This document shows, one piece after another, positions 1 through 10,081 of a stretch of DNA of 64,000 nt; positions within the stretch are counted from its first letter, which is position 1, and the number at the start of each line of letters is the position of its first letter. Made by a program: the position numbers and the translations under genes. Under the pieces are notes generated by a model, which worked only from the letters and a program-made list of their open reading frames with translations, was not told the DNA's origin and ran no database searches. Source of the stretch: Isoetes taiwanensis (taxonomy: Eukaryota; Streptophyta; Lycopodiopsida; Isoetales; Isoetaceae); NCBI GenBank assembly GCA_021234155.1, contig JAJEKV010000071.1:857996-921995 (forward strand), written 5' to 3'.

Positions 1-1305
1 AAAGTCAACAAAACAAGAAAACTTTCGAAAAAAGAAGCGTGCAAAGTCAAGAATGGTGCACTATCTTCTTGCGCCATAGCCTTGGTCTTTTGTCTTGCTA
101 TGGCTTTGGCTCTGGGCGGGACCCGTGCCGGCCAAGGGTCCCACCAGTCCACAATGAAATGTGGTCGCAGGTGGCATGCCACCATACATATATGGATGTC
201 TTAGTTACTCTGAATTCAGTATGAAACCTGTTTAATTTTTACTCTTTCACATCAAACTTCAAAAATTCCTTTGGAGATGAACCTAAGATATCCAAAACTT
301 AATGAAAATCATGTGAAATTTAACCTAGTAATTTCATTTTACAAAGTATATATGGAGCGAGTCTAATTACTAACAAATTGCCTATCCTTTACTTCTTGGC
401 ATGATCTTCGAATGGTATGCTAGTGCTTTCTAGTAGTTTAACATGTACATATAGGATCTAGCGAGAAATTCATGTTGTCTTTCAATCATCTGTTGACTAA
501 TTCTATTTGGGCATGTGAAGGTAGATTTTGATGATCTGCTCTTAATTATTACCTCGACATAATATATTGTATTTAGGGTTAACCATTGTGTCCCTGCCCT
601 TTTTTATTAGTAATGTATGCGTAATGTTGTTTACCTAGTTGCAACCGCACATACTTCTCGGCCGGATCCTCGGGTTCCGGAGGAGGATAAATTCAAACTC
701 CATACCATCAATTCCCTGGTGCTTCACATTTTTAATCAGAATCTCGCCATGTCCCAAGTGCAAACGACCAAAAACTCGACCTCCAATACGTAAACCCTTC
801 AAGAACCTAGGAAGACACATGGTTTTGCGTTTGGAGACCATATCCTAGTCGATTCGACGAGGACCTTGTGATCGTGGTCATGATATAGAGGGAGGGTGTT
901 GATGCCAGAAGACAAATCTTTCAAACCCTTTAGAAGCAGAAACTTTGCCTGCTAAAATCGTGGGTCACTTTAGAACATGTAGATATGATCAATATATTTT
1001 TTAACCAAGCATTGTGGAGATACGTAGAGATAATTCGGCTCAATGATCAAACAGTGTTTTGGTCAATGCTCTCGAAACTTCTACTACAATCGTTGTAATT
1101 GTTAGAAATGAAATAACAGAAGTGATAATGTATAAATTCTCTAGTGAAATAAACTTGGAGTTCGTATCTTGGGCTACGCAGTTAAAAGATTTACTCTACA
1201 CTAACATCAAATTTTATAAGTTCGAGATTTGGAGATGGAATATTGCAAATGTGGAACTTGCATTGCACTGGGCCATAACCATTTAAAGCAATTGAGAACA
1301 ATGAT

Positions 1306-1308
<3 letters not shown>

Positions 1309-1347
<39 letters not shown>
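1309..1347. repeat. Poly-T tract (39 nt)
   Basis: An uninterrupted run of 39 T residues. It could be the reverse-strand poly-A tail of a retroposed sequence or a simple repeat. No upstream retrogene or SINE body was recognised. Confidence 0.9.
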
Positions 1348-1351
<4 letters not shown>

Positions 1352-1699
1352 CGCTATTTATGCACAAAATTTCAAAAACAAAAGTCATTGAGGATTAATG
1401 CCAAGCTAGAATATTAGTATTCCCATTATCTTCAAGGCACCGGTTTGTCTTCTAGCGATGATGCTTTTGTATTCTTGCCATCAAGACAAATCCTGGTAGC
1501 TTGAAGACAAATCTTGATGAAATGGGGAATTGGGTTGCAATGGGAACAGGCATCGTTCATGCACCTCTAACTTGCTGATATAGCATAGGGAGGAAAATCC
1601 AGCTCTTTCCGAACCTAATGATAGACTTACTCGATTCATATTGTCATTTTCACGCGTGTGACAAATCTACAACTTTTTTTTCCCCGTGACAAAACTTAT

Positions 1700-2440
1700 T
1701 GTTTCTAACATGCGATGTGTGCCAATGAATTGGCAAAATGTGGTGATGATGTGGCAGAAGTGGCATGATGATTCGGAAAGTGTTATTTTTGCAATTTCCA
1801 TGAGACGCCTAGGAAATAACAAAATCTGCAAAGGGTGACATGGAATATGATGATGTGGCACTCCAAGTGGTGACATGTCATGCCAAGTAAGCAAGGCCAA
1901 CCAAAAATAAAGTACGACCCTGGTTTTTGATGGGGTGATGTGGCGTGTTTGGGCGACATGGCAAGATATGGATGATGTGGACATGATGGCCAAGCATTTT
2001 GCAAGAAATTGGACAACTTTTAACGTTTCATGAAGGATTTGGCAAGGGAATTTAGGGACACTGAACCCAACCTACGTATCTCACTTAAAAAAAACCCTTT
2101 TGTCCAAAAAATTAGCCTAGCCATTTCCTATGTAAAGTGCATAAAATGCTTAGTTGCGAAATTGTATTTCATTAAAAAAAAATCATTTGAAAGAGCCTAA
2201 TGGCATGTTTGAGGCATAGTGTCTAGTCATCTAGTCATTTTCTATTTAAAGTGCATGAAATGCTTAGTCATCATGTGACATGGCACACCATCCAAAGAAA
2301 TGCCATGTCACCATCGAAAATATGCCTTCCTAAAAAGTTGCCAAGTTGTCTATGCACATTTTCATTTTTCCACCCCTTCATATTTTGCCACCTCACCAGT
2401 CATATTTGCCACCTCACCATACCCATGCCATGCCATCTCT
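1700..2440. repeat. Degenerate TGATGTGGC / GCCACATCA repeats
   Basis: The nonamer TGATGTGGC and close variants recur between about 1740 and 1990. The complementary forms (GCCACCTCACC, CATGGCACACC) dominate between about 2270 and 2440. The opposite orientation of the two clusters resembles subterminal repeats or decayed long inverted repeats of a DNA transposon. No target-site duplication was found, so the identity is unresolved. Confidence 0.3.
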
Positions 2441-3599
2441 TTTGATTTTTGCATATAGTCACTTTCTCAAAAAGAAAAAAAGAAAAAAATGTTTGCTCTT
2501 TTTGATGACACCTCATCATTTCTAGTGCCATTGCCATGTACCTTGTATGCCACTATTCCCTCTGTGATAGCCACTCTGCACCAACAAAGCAATTTTCGAC
2601 CACAACCTACATTAACCATGTAAATGGCATGCTTTTCCAAGTTGAACAAGGCCAGAACCTTGCACGGCTGCCTCACTAGAGGGGAGAGGCCAGACCCCAA
2701 AAAAGTTCCGGAGGTAGCCTTTCCTAGCCAAGGCCCTCCCGAGAGGTCGTGCTTAATGCCTCCCCCCCGGGCTGGCGATAGCTTGGTTTCCCTATCCAAC
2801 CGTTGAATCCTATGTTCAAGGACCCCCGCTTTGACCAGTTCAAAAACTCCAAGATCAGTCCAGAGAACTTATCAAATCGCTAAGCGCCATGTGAGACCGC
2901 GGTCGAAAACCCAAGTGTTTTGTCGTCGGACAAAGATAAGGGCACCTATGTTTGGGATCATTTGGGATGGCCGATAGATTCAACCCCATTTTTTCGGGTC
3001 ATCATGGCTCTACATGCATATTTAAAGATTGTGCATCGAAGTTATCCATGAAAATGACTATGTTTCGACCCTCAAAACATAGACCCTTTGTGTTGCTAGA
3101 TTCTTGAAGGGTTTACGCTTTTAGAGGTCGAGTTTTGGTTTGTTACATTTGGGACGGGTCGAGAAATCGCAGCTTGAGAATTTAGGTTACTCTTTTATTC
3201 ATTGTTTTCATATGCCACCCGAATGTTTTTCAATTGCCCGGTTCAGGTCATTCGCCTATTTTCACATGTCATGACTGAGTTTTCTATTCGCCTATTTTCA
3301 CACACCAGACCAGTCAGACTATGTTTGTCTAGACTATTTCCAATCATGTTGTATGCCATCGAGATAACCGTGGATTGTGCATAAACCACATGCTTTTAAG
3401 AATATAATAGAATAGAATAGTTTTTTAACGCCCACGGAGACCAATAGGTCATGGGACCCATACAATGGGCTAGTACAATCATTACTACTAGGATTAAAAC
3501 CCCCTCGCCTCAAAAAGGTTTTCAAGGGAAAAACCTTTGCAAGAATGATGATACTAGACAAGTTTTGAGATAATGACTACCGAGGGCTCAAGAATTGCG

Positions 3600-4654
3600 A
3601 CATTTATCTAGAACCTCAAGTATGTATAATGCCAAGTCATGCACAGATGTTGCTCTGAGAAGTTGTGAAAGCGTGGAATGGAATGTTATGATCTAGAAGA
3701 AACAAACTTTAACATTTAAAATAATAATACCCAAAGATAATGAATGCAAATCCACAACTACAAAATCGGTTTGATGTCTTCATTAATCGACTATGTAGTT
3801 TTGAGACTTAATTTTTGCCCCTCAGCGTACATATGTTGCAGGGTAAAATAAATCAATCTAACACCACACTCAATGGGAAAATAGTTAAATGTTAAGGTAA
3901 TTAGCACTCAGTCCTCCACATCAGTTTCTTAAAAAACTCGACCATAGACCATGTTAGCTACTACATTACAAAGATCGACCAACAAAACCATGTAAAAAAC
4001 CATTAAGAAGTTTAGAATCATATTACCCTAGGAAATTAGATGTAAAACCATGTACTAACCATGTCTTCCTTAACAAAAAACCACTAGCATTCTTTCTCAT
4101 AGGAAAGTGAACAAGTCAACCACCAAACCATGTTAAAAGCCACTAACAATTTGGCAACTCATGTTAGCCTAAAAAATTACGATGAAAAACCTCAAATAAA
4201 AAGACATTGTTAAACTATGTCTAGAAACATTATAGTATTTCCAGTCAAAAACCGCTAACATTTTGGCAATCCGTGCTTGCTTAAAGAATCCCAATGAAAA
4301 ATCACAAATAAAAGGACTTTGTTAAACCATATATATGAACATTGAAGTATTGCCATTTAAAACCACTCCCAAAACCATCTACATGTAATAATAAAAAAAC
4401 TATTAAGCATTACTTTCTTACTCTCAATGTTGCAAATTGCATAATTAACCACTATGACATGCCAAACTCGTAGCAAAGACCTGGATAAAAACCTTCATCA
4501 GTCTCAATTAACCACATAAGAGTATAAACTAGCATGCAAAACCATAGTTCCATTCTAAAAACCACTATAATAGGTGGATTTTATTAAGGAAAATTATTTT
4601 TGCATGGAAAACCACTATCATAGTGGTTTTGTAGTGGTTATCTATGATAGTTAA
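3600..4654. repeat. AT-rich stretch with AACCACT/AACCATGT words and a palindrome
   Basis: No gene is seen. The words AAACCA, AACCATGT and AACCACTA occur throughout. At 4608-4630 lies a perfect palindrome with arms AAAACCACTAT and ATAGTGGTTTT around a single C. The block ends where the integrase of element B begins, so it probably represents an insertion or rearrangement that removed B's integrase C-terminus and 3' LTR. The type of element is not determined. Confidence 0.4.
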
Positions 4655-5460
4655 ATATTTGGGTGCCTTGTGATATCGGCCAACATCTGCTGCGAAACTT
4701 CCACTTTTGACACGGGGTTGTGCCAAGTGTCTGGAGTTAGGCACTGATAGCCGTAATTGATCATAAACGGCGACATTTGGGATGATTCCTGCTTGGTGCT
4801 GTTGTATGCAAACTCCACCAAGTGAATAAATTCTTCCCACATACCTTGCTTATTCCAGACATAGTTTCGTAGCATGTCCTCTAAAATCCTGTTGGTCCGC
4901 TCCGTTTGGCCATCCGTCTGAGGATGATATGTCGTGCTCATGGATAGCTTCGTCTGGATTGTCGCAAAGAGGTCCTGCCAAAAGGCGCTCATGAACTTCG
5001 GATCCCTGTTGGAGATAATCTCCCTTGGCATGCCATGAAGCCTGAAGATCTCTTTGGTGAAGAGCTTCGCCGTATCCATAGTCAGACTGGTGGTCCTACA
5101 AGGCACAAAATGTGCCATCTTCGACAACTTGTCGACCACTACCATCAAGGCATCTTTCCTCTTACGGCCCTTGGGAGCCCCGTGATGAAATCCATGCTAA
5201 TCACCTCCCACTTAGCGTTTGACACCGCTAATGGCTCTAATGCTCCTCGAATTGCCGCTCCGCTTTCGTCTCGCCGACATAGCTGGCATTTCTCGATGTA
5301 GCGAAGCTACTTGCTTCTTCATTCCCCGGCCAATAATAGCTGCGGGCGCAAGACTTTGAAATATGTTTTCATGAATCCCGCGATGGTTAGCTATTGGGCT
5401 GTTTAAGCGCGTGTCATAGAGGATCAATTTCCTTACACCGATGATTCGCACGCGACAACT
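4655..5460 (-). pseudogene. Element B integrase (zinc region remnant and catalytic core)
   Basis: Retroviral-type integrase joins element cDNA to target DNA. On the minus strand 5148 to 4655 reads the catalytic core, with first Asp in VVVDKLSKMAHF, second Asp in SNRDPKF and catalytic Glu in DGQTERTNR, so the D,D,E triad is visible. The region 5460-5212 is a degenerate HHCC zinc segment that still aligns with element C (KLILYDT, GMKKQ) but lacks a clear CxxC and is frameshifted from the core. The frame ends abruptly at 4655 against unrelated sequence, so the C-terminal domain is lost. The solo LTR at 5465 separates this part from the upstream linker. Confidence 0.85.
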
Positions 5461-5464
5461 TGTT
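5460..5464. repeat. Target-site duplication ttgtt (left copy)
   Basis: Five bases ttgtt border the solo LTR on its left and recur at 7676-7680. Element C, which is uninterrupted here, reads caac-ttgtt-tttatgg at the homologous place. That confirms the empty site and the duplication. Confidence 0.8.
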
Positions 5465-7675
5465 TAGACGTTTCCAAAGACAAGATCCGGTCCCGGGGCG
5501 TATCTGATCGCTCGCCACGCAGCGTACACGCCACCGACCGGGACGTGTACGCGAACCGGGATAGCGTGTAAGTAGCCCTAGGGGCAACTTGCTAGGAGTG
5601 TTCATATATTATTAATGTGCACATGTGCACATTAATGTGGGCACACCTTTCCATGTTGGCATATTTTGCCACCTAGCCATTAAAGGCAAGTGGGGCTTTT
5701 CCAATTATCCCACATGCCAAAATGGGTAATTGGAAACCCTAGCCTAAACCCCATGTCTATTTAGGGTAGGAAAACCCTAGCTTGCTAGTTTTTCGTCCTT
5801 AGGGTTTTAGAGCTCGGGCTTTTGGCTGCCCCAGAGCCAAAACCGCCTCCTCCCGCCAAGCTTTAATTGCGCCATCAGTTCCCCCAATCTGGATCAGCCC
5901 GGCCAGGATGGTTGAACTCAGTCGAGGAGCCACTCAAGGATCAGGTATTTGGTCAATTTAATAGCTTAAGACGTCTTCTAGTCATAGAATCAGTAGGTTT
6001 AGACTATTAAATTGCCCATAGCAGCTATCTAGATCTTAGATCTCGGACACTAACTAAAGAACCTAACTCTATGATTAGATCTAGTTCTTTAGTTCTTCTG
6101 TGATGTATTTGGATGATGTATTTCTGTGAACTCCTTGTATTGGGAAGGGGGGTAGAGCAGTGATGATTTTAGTGGCACTATATCTTAATCTGGGTATAAC
6201 TATTGTGGCGATAATTTTAGATTCAAAATTTTTTTGGAAGGCGATAAATTTTGCCCATTTAAGAATTTGCGTAGTGCATATGGCGATAAATATTAATCAC
6301 TAAAGTATGTGTGTAGTATTTGTGGCGATGCCTAAAATCCTACCACATCATTGATATGGCATACATAAGTGTCACTTAATGTTGTAAGCTCCCATTTTGT
6401 TTTGGTGATTGTATTTCAGAGTACTATTTTCTCAATATTCCATAGTAAAGACATAAAATGGTATGGCTTTATCATGCATTTAAGGCATAAATATGGCACA
6501 AATCAGAATTCAAAATCTTCATCTCTATACTCCTTAGCTATATGGAATTGGTAACTCAATGGTTTTTAAATAGGCGATCTGTTAGAGATTTAAGAATTGA
6601 GATTATTGATAGACAGGCGAAGAAGCTCCTTCACTAAGTTCATATAGTTGGCGAATGTGGTAGAAGAGGGAAGGCTTTTCTAGAAAAAATTGGCGAAATA
6701 ATCTCATATTCTTACTGAAGGAAGCCTACTAAACATAGTGGCAAAATTCTCCAAAATCTAAAAATATAGCAATTTTGCGATAAATAGCCACTAAAATCAA
6801 CACTGGGGTAGAGGCTCTAAAGCTTGTAGTTGATGCTCCTAGAGTAGCCTCTCTAGCACACTGTAGATTCGGCCTGTGTACAAGAGCCACACCTGGTTGT
6901 GGGTGAAGGGGCCAGACTGGCTGAGAAGGAGGTTCATGTTCTGACTCTTGAACGATCCCTCTGGTGTGTAAAGCCTACCGGGGATCATTGTGACTAGGCC
7001 TAATGGCTTACCACTGAGTGCAGGTAAGGCATGGGCTCGACACCCGTGAAGTGGTGTACACTTTCCAGTGGGTTCAGTCGAATACGGGTAGTGGCCCTCT
7101 AGTCACCTTGAGTCAGCATGTAGATCTCTGGAGGGAGTGATCCCTACCTGCCCCATCGGGACTGGGATGATGACCCCAGGAATAGCCCTTCTGGCTATGC
7201 ACCCGGCGGGCTACAGTCAGGTCCCGACACTTTTCAGCCTACTCTGCAAAGTGTGCACAGGAGGGGCGGATGGAGTGGACAACCCTATGCCATGTTCTTA
7301 TGCCAGCCAAATCCATTGCCATGAATTCTGTCTGCAATGAACTCTGGAGGCCCAAGCCGTCAGTCGTTCCCTTGAGTCTGAGCCTTGGGTAGGATTCCCT
7401 ATGTGATGTGCTGATCATTGTCTATGCAGATGTTGATATACCACCCTTCCGGGTGGATGGAGGATTATGTTGTGTATTGACATGTATATTTACGCTTCCG
7501 CAGCTAGGTAGGCCCTGAGGGAGACAGGGTAGAATGACACCTTCACTCTTCCCACTGGGACTCGTTACGGGTGCAGTGATACGTGAAGGGCCCTGTATCA
7601 GCATGGAGCTGGTGTGGGGGAAGAACTCCTGTTTGTATACGGTGAGAGCACCGTATACGAGTAGGGGACGTCACA
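5465..7675 (-). mobile_element. Solo LTR of the B/C family (minus orientation)
   Basis: On the minus strand the segment opens TGTGACGTCCCCTAC and resembles the LTRs of B (23706-25365) and C (35399-37007) along much of its length. The far end is a worn version of ACGTCACA. It lies alone inside the integrase gene of B and is bounded by ttgtt repeats, as expected after LTR-LTR recombination of a full element. It is longer than the other LTRs because of a 648-bp MITE. A third LTR of this family shows that more than one round of insertion occurred locally. Confidence 0.85.
6158..6805. mobile_element. hAT-type MITE with 8-bp TSD gggtagag
   Basis: Terminal inverted repeats are CAGTGATGATTTTAGTGGC at the left and, reverse-complemented, CAGTGTTGATTTTAGTGGCT at the right. 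The 8-bp target duplication gggtagag occurs at 6150-6157 and 6806-6813. CAGTG-type ends and an 8-bp duplication are hallmarks of the hAT superfamily. It has no transposase frame, so it is non-autonomous. Inside, GGCGATAA-like words recur many times, as subterminal repeats do in hAT elements. It interrupts the solo LTR. Confidence 0.9.
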
Positions 7676-7680
7676 TTGTT
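7676..7680. repeat. Target-site duplication ttgtt (right copy)
   Basis: Right partner of 5460-5464, flanking the solo LTR. Confidence 0.8.
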
Positions 7681-8520
7681 CTTATGGTATAACAGGTTGC
7701 CTTCCTTCTTATAATGTTTAAAGGCTTCCCGCTCCTTATCTGTTCTAGCCTCCCTAGAGAGGCTTGCCCATGCTTCCTTGAAATCTACATCCGTTGGCAA
7801 GGACTCTTCAATCTTCTTACCAAAGTCGCTGGAGAGCGTCGAAATTGCATTGCAATGCACTCTAGTTGTCAGGGGATGCCTTGAAAGCGCATCCGCTACC
7901 ACATTGAGCTTCCCTGGCTTGTAGACTATATCAAAGTCGTACTCTTCAAGAAACTCCATCCACCTTCTCTGCCTCAGGTTGAGGTGTGGTTGCGGAATAC
8001 ATATTGGAGGCTCGGTGGTGCAGATCCAACCGGAACTTCCTTCCCAAAAGGTAGTGCCTCCAAATTCTTAATGCCACGACGACAACCGCAAGCAATTCCT
8101 CGATCGCGTTGGGTAGAAGGCGTTTTTGTCGTTCATCTTCCACGAGTCGTGCGCTACTACTGCGCTCTTCTTGCATGAAACACCGCCCTCAGAAGCTATC
8201 TTTACTTTGCGCCCGGCCGCTACAAGCTTGTCTTTCTCGGTCCCCAGGTTAAGACTGGGCGGTTGTTAAAGCTTCCTTCAACAAGTTCAAACCACCTTGG
8301 GCTTTTTCTTGTGCCAATGCTACGCCCAATCTTGTCCTTTCTCCGCCCTCGCCAAGTCTCATTATCGGGCTGCTATCTTAGCAAAGTTCTTTCACGAACT
8401 TCTGTAGTACCGCTAGGGGCGAGAAAACTTCGACTTCATGCACATTCTTCGGCCGCCACGAATGAATGATGGCTTCAATCTTTGCAGGATCCGTCGAGAT
8501 GCCTTCTGCTGAGATCACAT
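7681..8520 (-). pseudogene. Element B RT end, RNase H and integrase N-terminal linker
   Basis: Minus-strand continuation of B's pol gene. Near 8520 it encodes the RT connection with the STDP motif also seen in C. The RNase H domain is corrupted by frameshifts between about 8450 and 7970. A clean frame from 7959 then carries [20 protein letters not shown] and VADALSRHPL, the classic RNase H/integrase junction, and runs into the linker before the zinc domain. The left edge abuts the solo LTR and the right edge abuts element A. Confidence 0.85.
8516..8520. repeat. Target-site duplication cacat of element A (left)
   Basis: cacat directly precedes the 5' LTR and is repeated at 16873-16877 after the 3' LTR. 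The uninterrupted homologous site in element C reads gatcacatgccc. Confidence 0.95.
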
Positions 8521-10019
8521 TGTTGCCTGGGAACAGGCAACAAAATCCACCTTACTTACATTTTTTTTGGGCATGTATCTTTTTATAGGTTTACTTGAAG
8601 CTGAGGATGATGGAGATGTTGGAGTAAGCATTTGAAGTGGCAGAGGATGGTTGAAGACCCGGTGAGTTGGATCACCGCATGAAATTGCTGTGAGCATATT
8701 CATGGTCGTGGGGGTGCTACAAAGACAAGATTATACTTGCTGGGGATATTAGAAAAAAGGAAAAAAGAGAAAAAAAAGGAGAAAAGAAGAAAAAGAAAAA
8801 AAGAGTTACTCTAGGCTCATAGTTGCTAGCTAGTTTAATCTATGGTTCAAGTTGTTAAAGGCATTTTCGACTATTGAAGGAGAAAAAAAAAAAAAAAAAA
8901 AAAAAAACAAGAGTGAGGAAATGGAAAGGACGAAAAGCAACAAAAAAATTAATTAGGGTTAATCAGATTTTGAACTGTTGGAGCTGCGAATTTGTCTGCT
9001 ACCGGATTCGTGGAGGGAAGTTGCATCTGCAGTTATGGAATGCCAGGTACGGTTTGTTTGCATGTGTTTTTCGGAAAGCATAAAGGTCAGGAAGCACTCA
9101 GCTAGCAGGGAGCGGAGATCACAAGGAGATTCGTTTCCATCTGAAATCGATTGAAAACTGTATTACTGAATTGAAATCTTTGATCATTCTACCCAGACAA
9201 TGTTAATTCATTATGCAGCCGATATGTTCTTGATAATCCAGAATACTTTTCGAATCCATTTGGGAAGTGAAGCCTATTGTTCTGAATCTGTTCTTTCTAA
9301 TATCGTGTTCTTTCTCTAGCGTTTTTTTCATTTCCTTATTTTCTATAAACTATTGCAAGGCATCACTCCTAGGATTTGTATATTGCTTTTCCTGATCCAT
9401 TTCTCTCCTTTGAAAAAGAGGGAAAGAACTTGGGTCTTTTGTGCATTCCACATTTATCTTTATTATCCGACTACAAGAAAACACAATTCTTCTTGGACCA
9501 TTTCTTGCCTTGCAATAGAAAGCCGAGATCATTGCTCCTTTCAATTCATTTCTCTTTCTTGAAAAAGAGGGAGAGAATTTGGATTTTTCGTGCACCACAC
9601 AAGGTACATTCCTCATCTGAATATTAAAAGACTACTCCCTAAACTTTTCTTACCCGTTGACATAGGAGGGTGAAAGTGGCAACACGTCTCATATAGCAAT
9701 TCTTTCTCTTGAAATAGAGGGAAGGAAGTTTGTTTTTTTTCTTCAAATCCTTGTTTTGAAGGGTAGCAACACGTCCCATATTGCAATTCATTCTCTTGAA
9801 ATAGAGGGAAAAAAGCTTGCTTTTGTCTCAAATCCTTGTCTAGAAGGGTAGCAACACGTCCCATATTGCAATTCTTTCTCTTGAAATAGAGGGAAGGAAG
9901 TTTGCTTTTGTTCTCAAATCCTTATTTTGAAGGGTAGAACTAGGCCCTCAAGACTAGTTCTGGAGGTTCTGAACTAAAACAGAGTAGTTGTCTCAATAGG
10001 GCCAGAAGTTGAGGCAACA
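8521..10019 (+). repeat. Element A 5' LTR (1499 bp)
   Basis: It starts TGTTGCCT and ends AGGCAACA, a perfect 8-bp terminal inverted repeat of the TG...CA type. It matches 15377-16872 throughout. It contains a poly-A run near 8884-8906 and, at 9679-9935, three tandem copies of an approximately 85-bp unit beginning gcaacacg. No confident TATA box was assigned. Confidence 0.95.
9679..9935 (+). repeat. Three approximately 85-bp tandem repeats in the element A LTR
   Basis: The segment gcaacacgtc...ctcttgaaatagaggg...tgaagggta occurs three times, starting near 9679, 9766 and 9851. The same triplication is present in the 3' LTR (about 16532-16788), so it predates insertion. Tandem repeats in U3 often act as enhancers, but that role here is inferred. 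Confidence 0.8.
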
Positions 10020-10024
10020 TTCTT

Positions 10025-10042
10025 TGGAGGTTCTACCGAGAT
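10025..10042 (+). promoter_or_regulatory. Primer-binding site, tRNA-Gln type
   Basis: TGGAGGTTCTACCGAGAT starts 5 nt after the 5' LTR. Its complement reads as the 3' end of a tRNA with CCA tail. The acceptor stem pairs with a 5' end of GGTTCTA, which fits plant tRNA-Gln. Minus-strand cDNA synthesis would start here. Confidence 0.75.
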
Positions 10043-10081
10043 ACTTTGGCTCTAAGCATTGTCCGGTGAAAAGACACAGGC

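Larger units (their letters stand above)
1..3590. other. Gene-poor left flank
   Basis: No reading frame here is long enough or similar enough to a known family to support a gene. The stretch is AT-rich with one long T run. From about 1700 to 2440 it holds many copies of TGATGTGGC or its complement GCCACATCA/GCCACCTCA, mostly one way on the left and the other way on the right. That layout would fit a decayed fold-back element, but I cannot define its ends. Confidence 0.5.
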
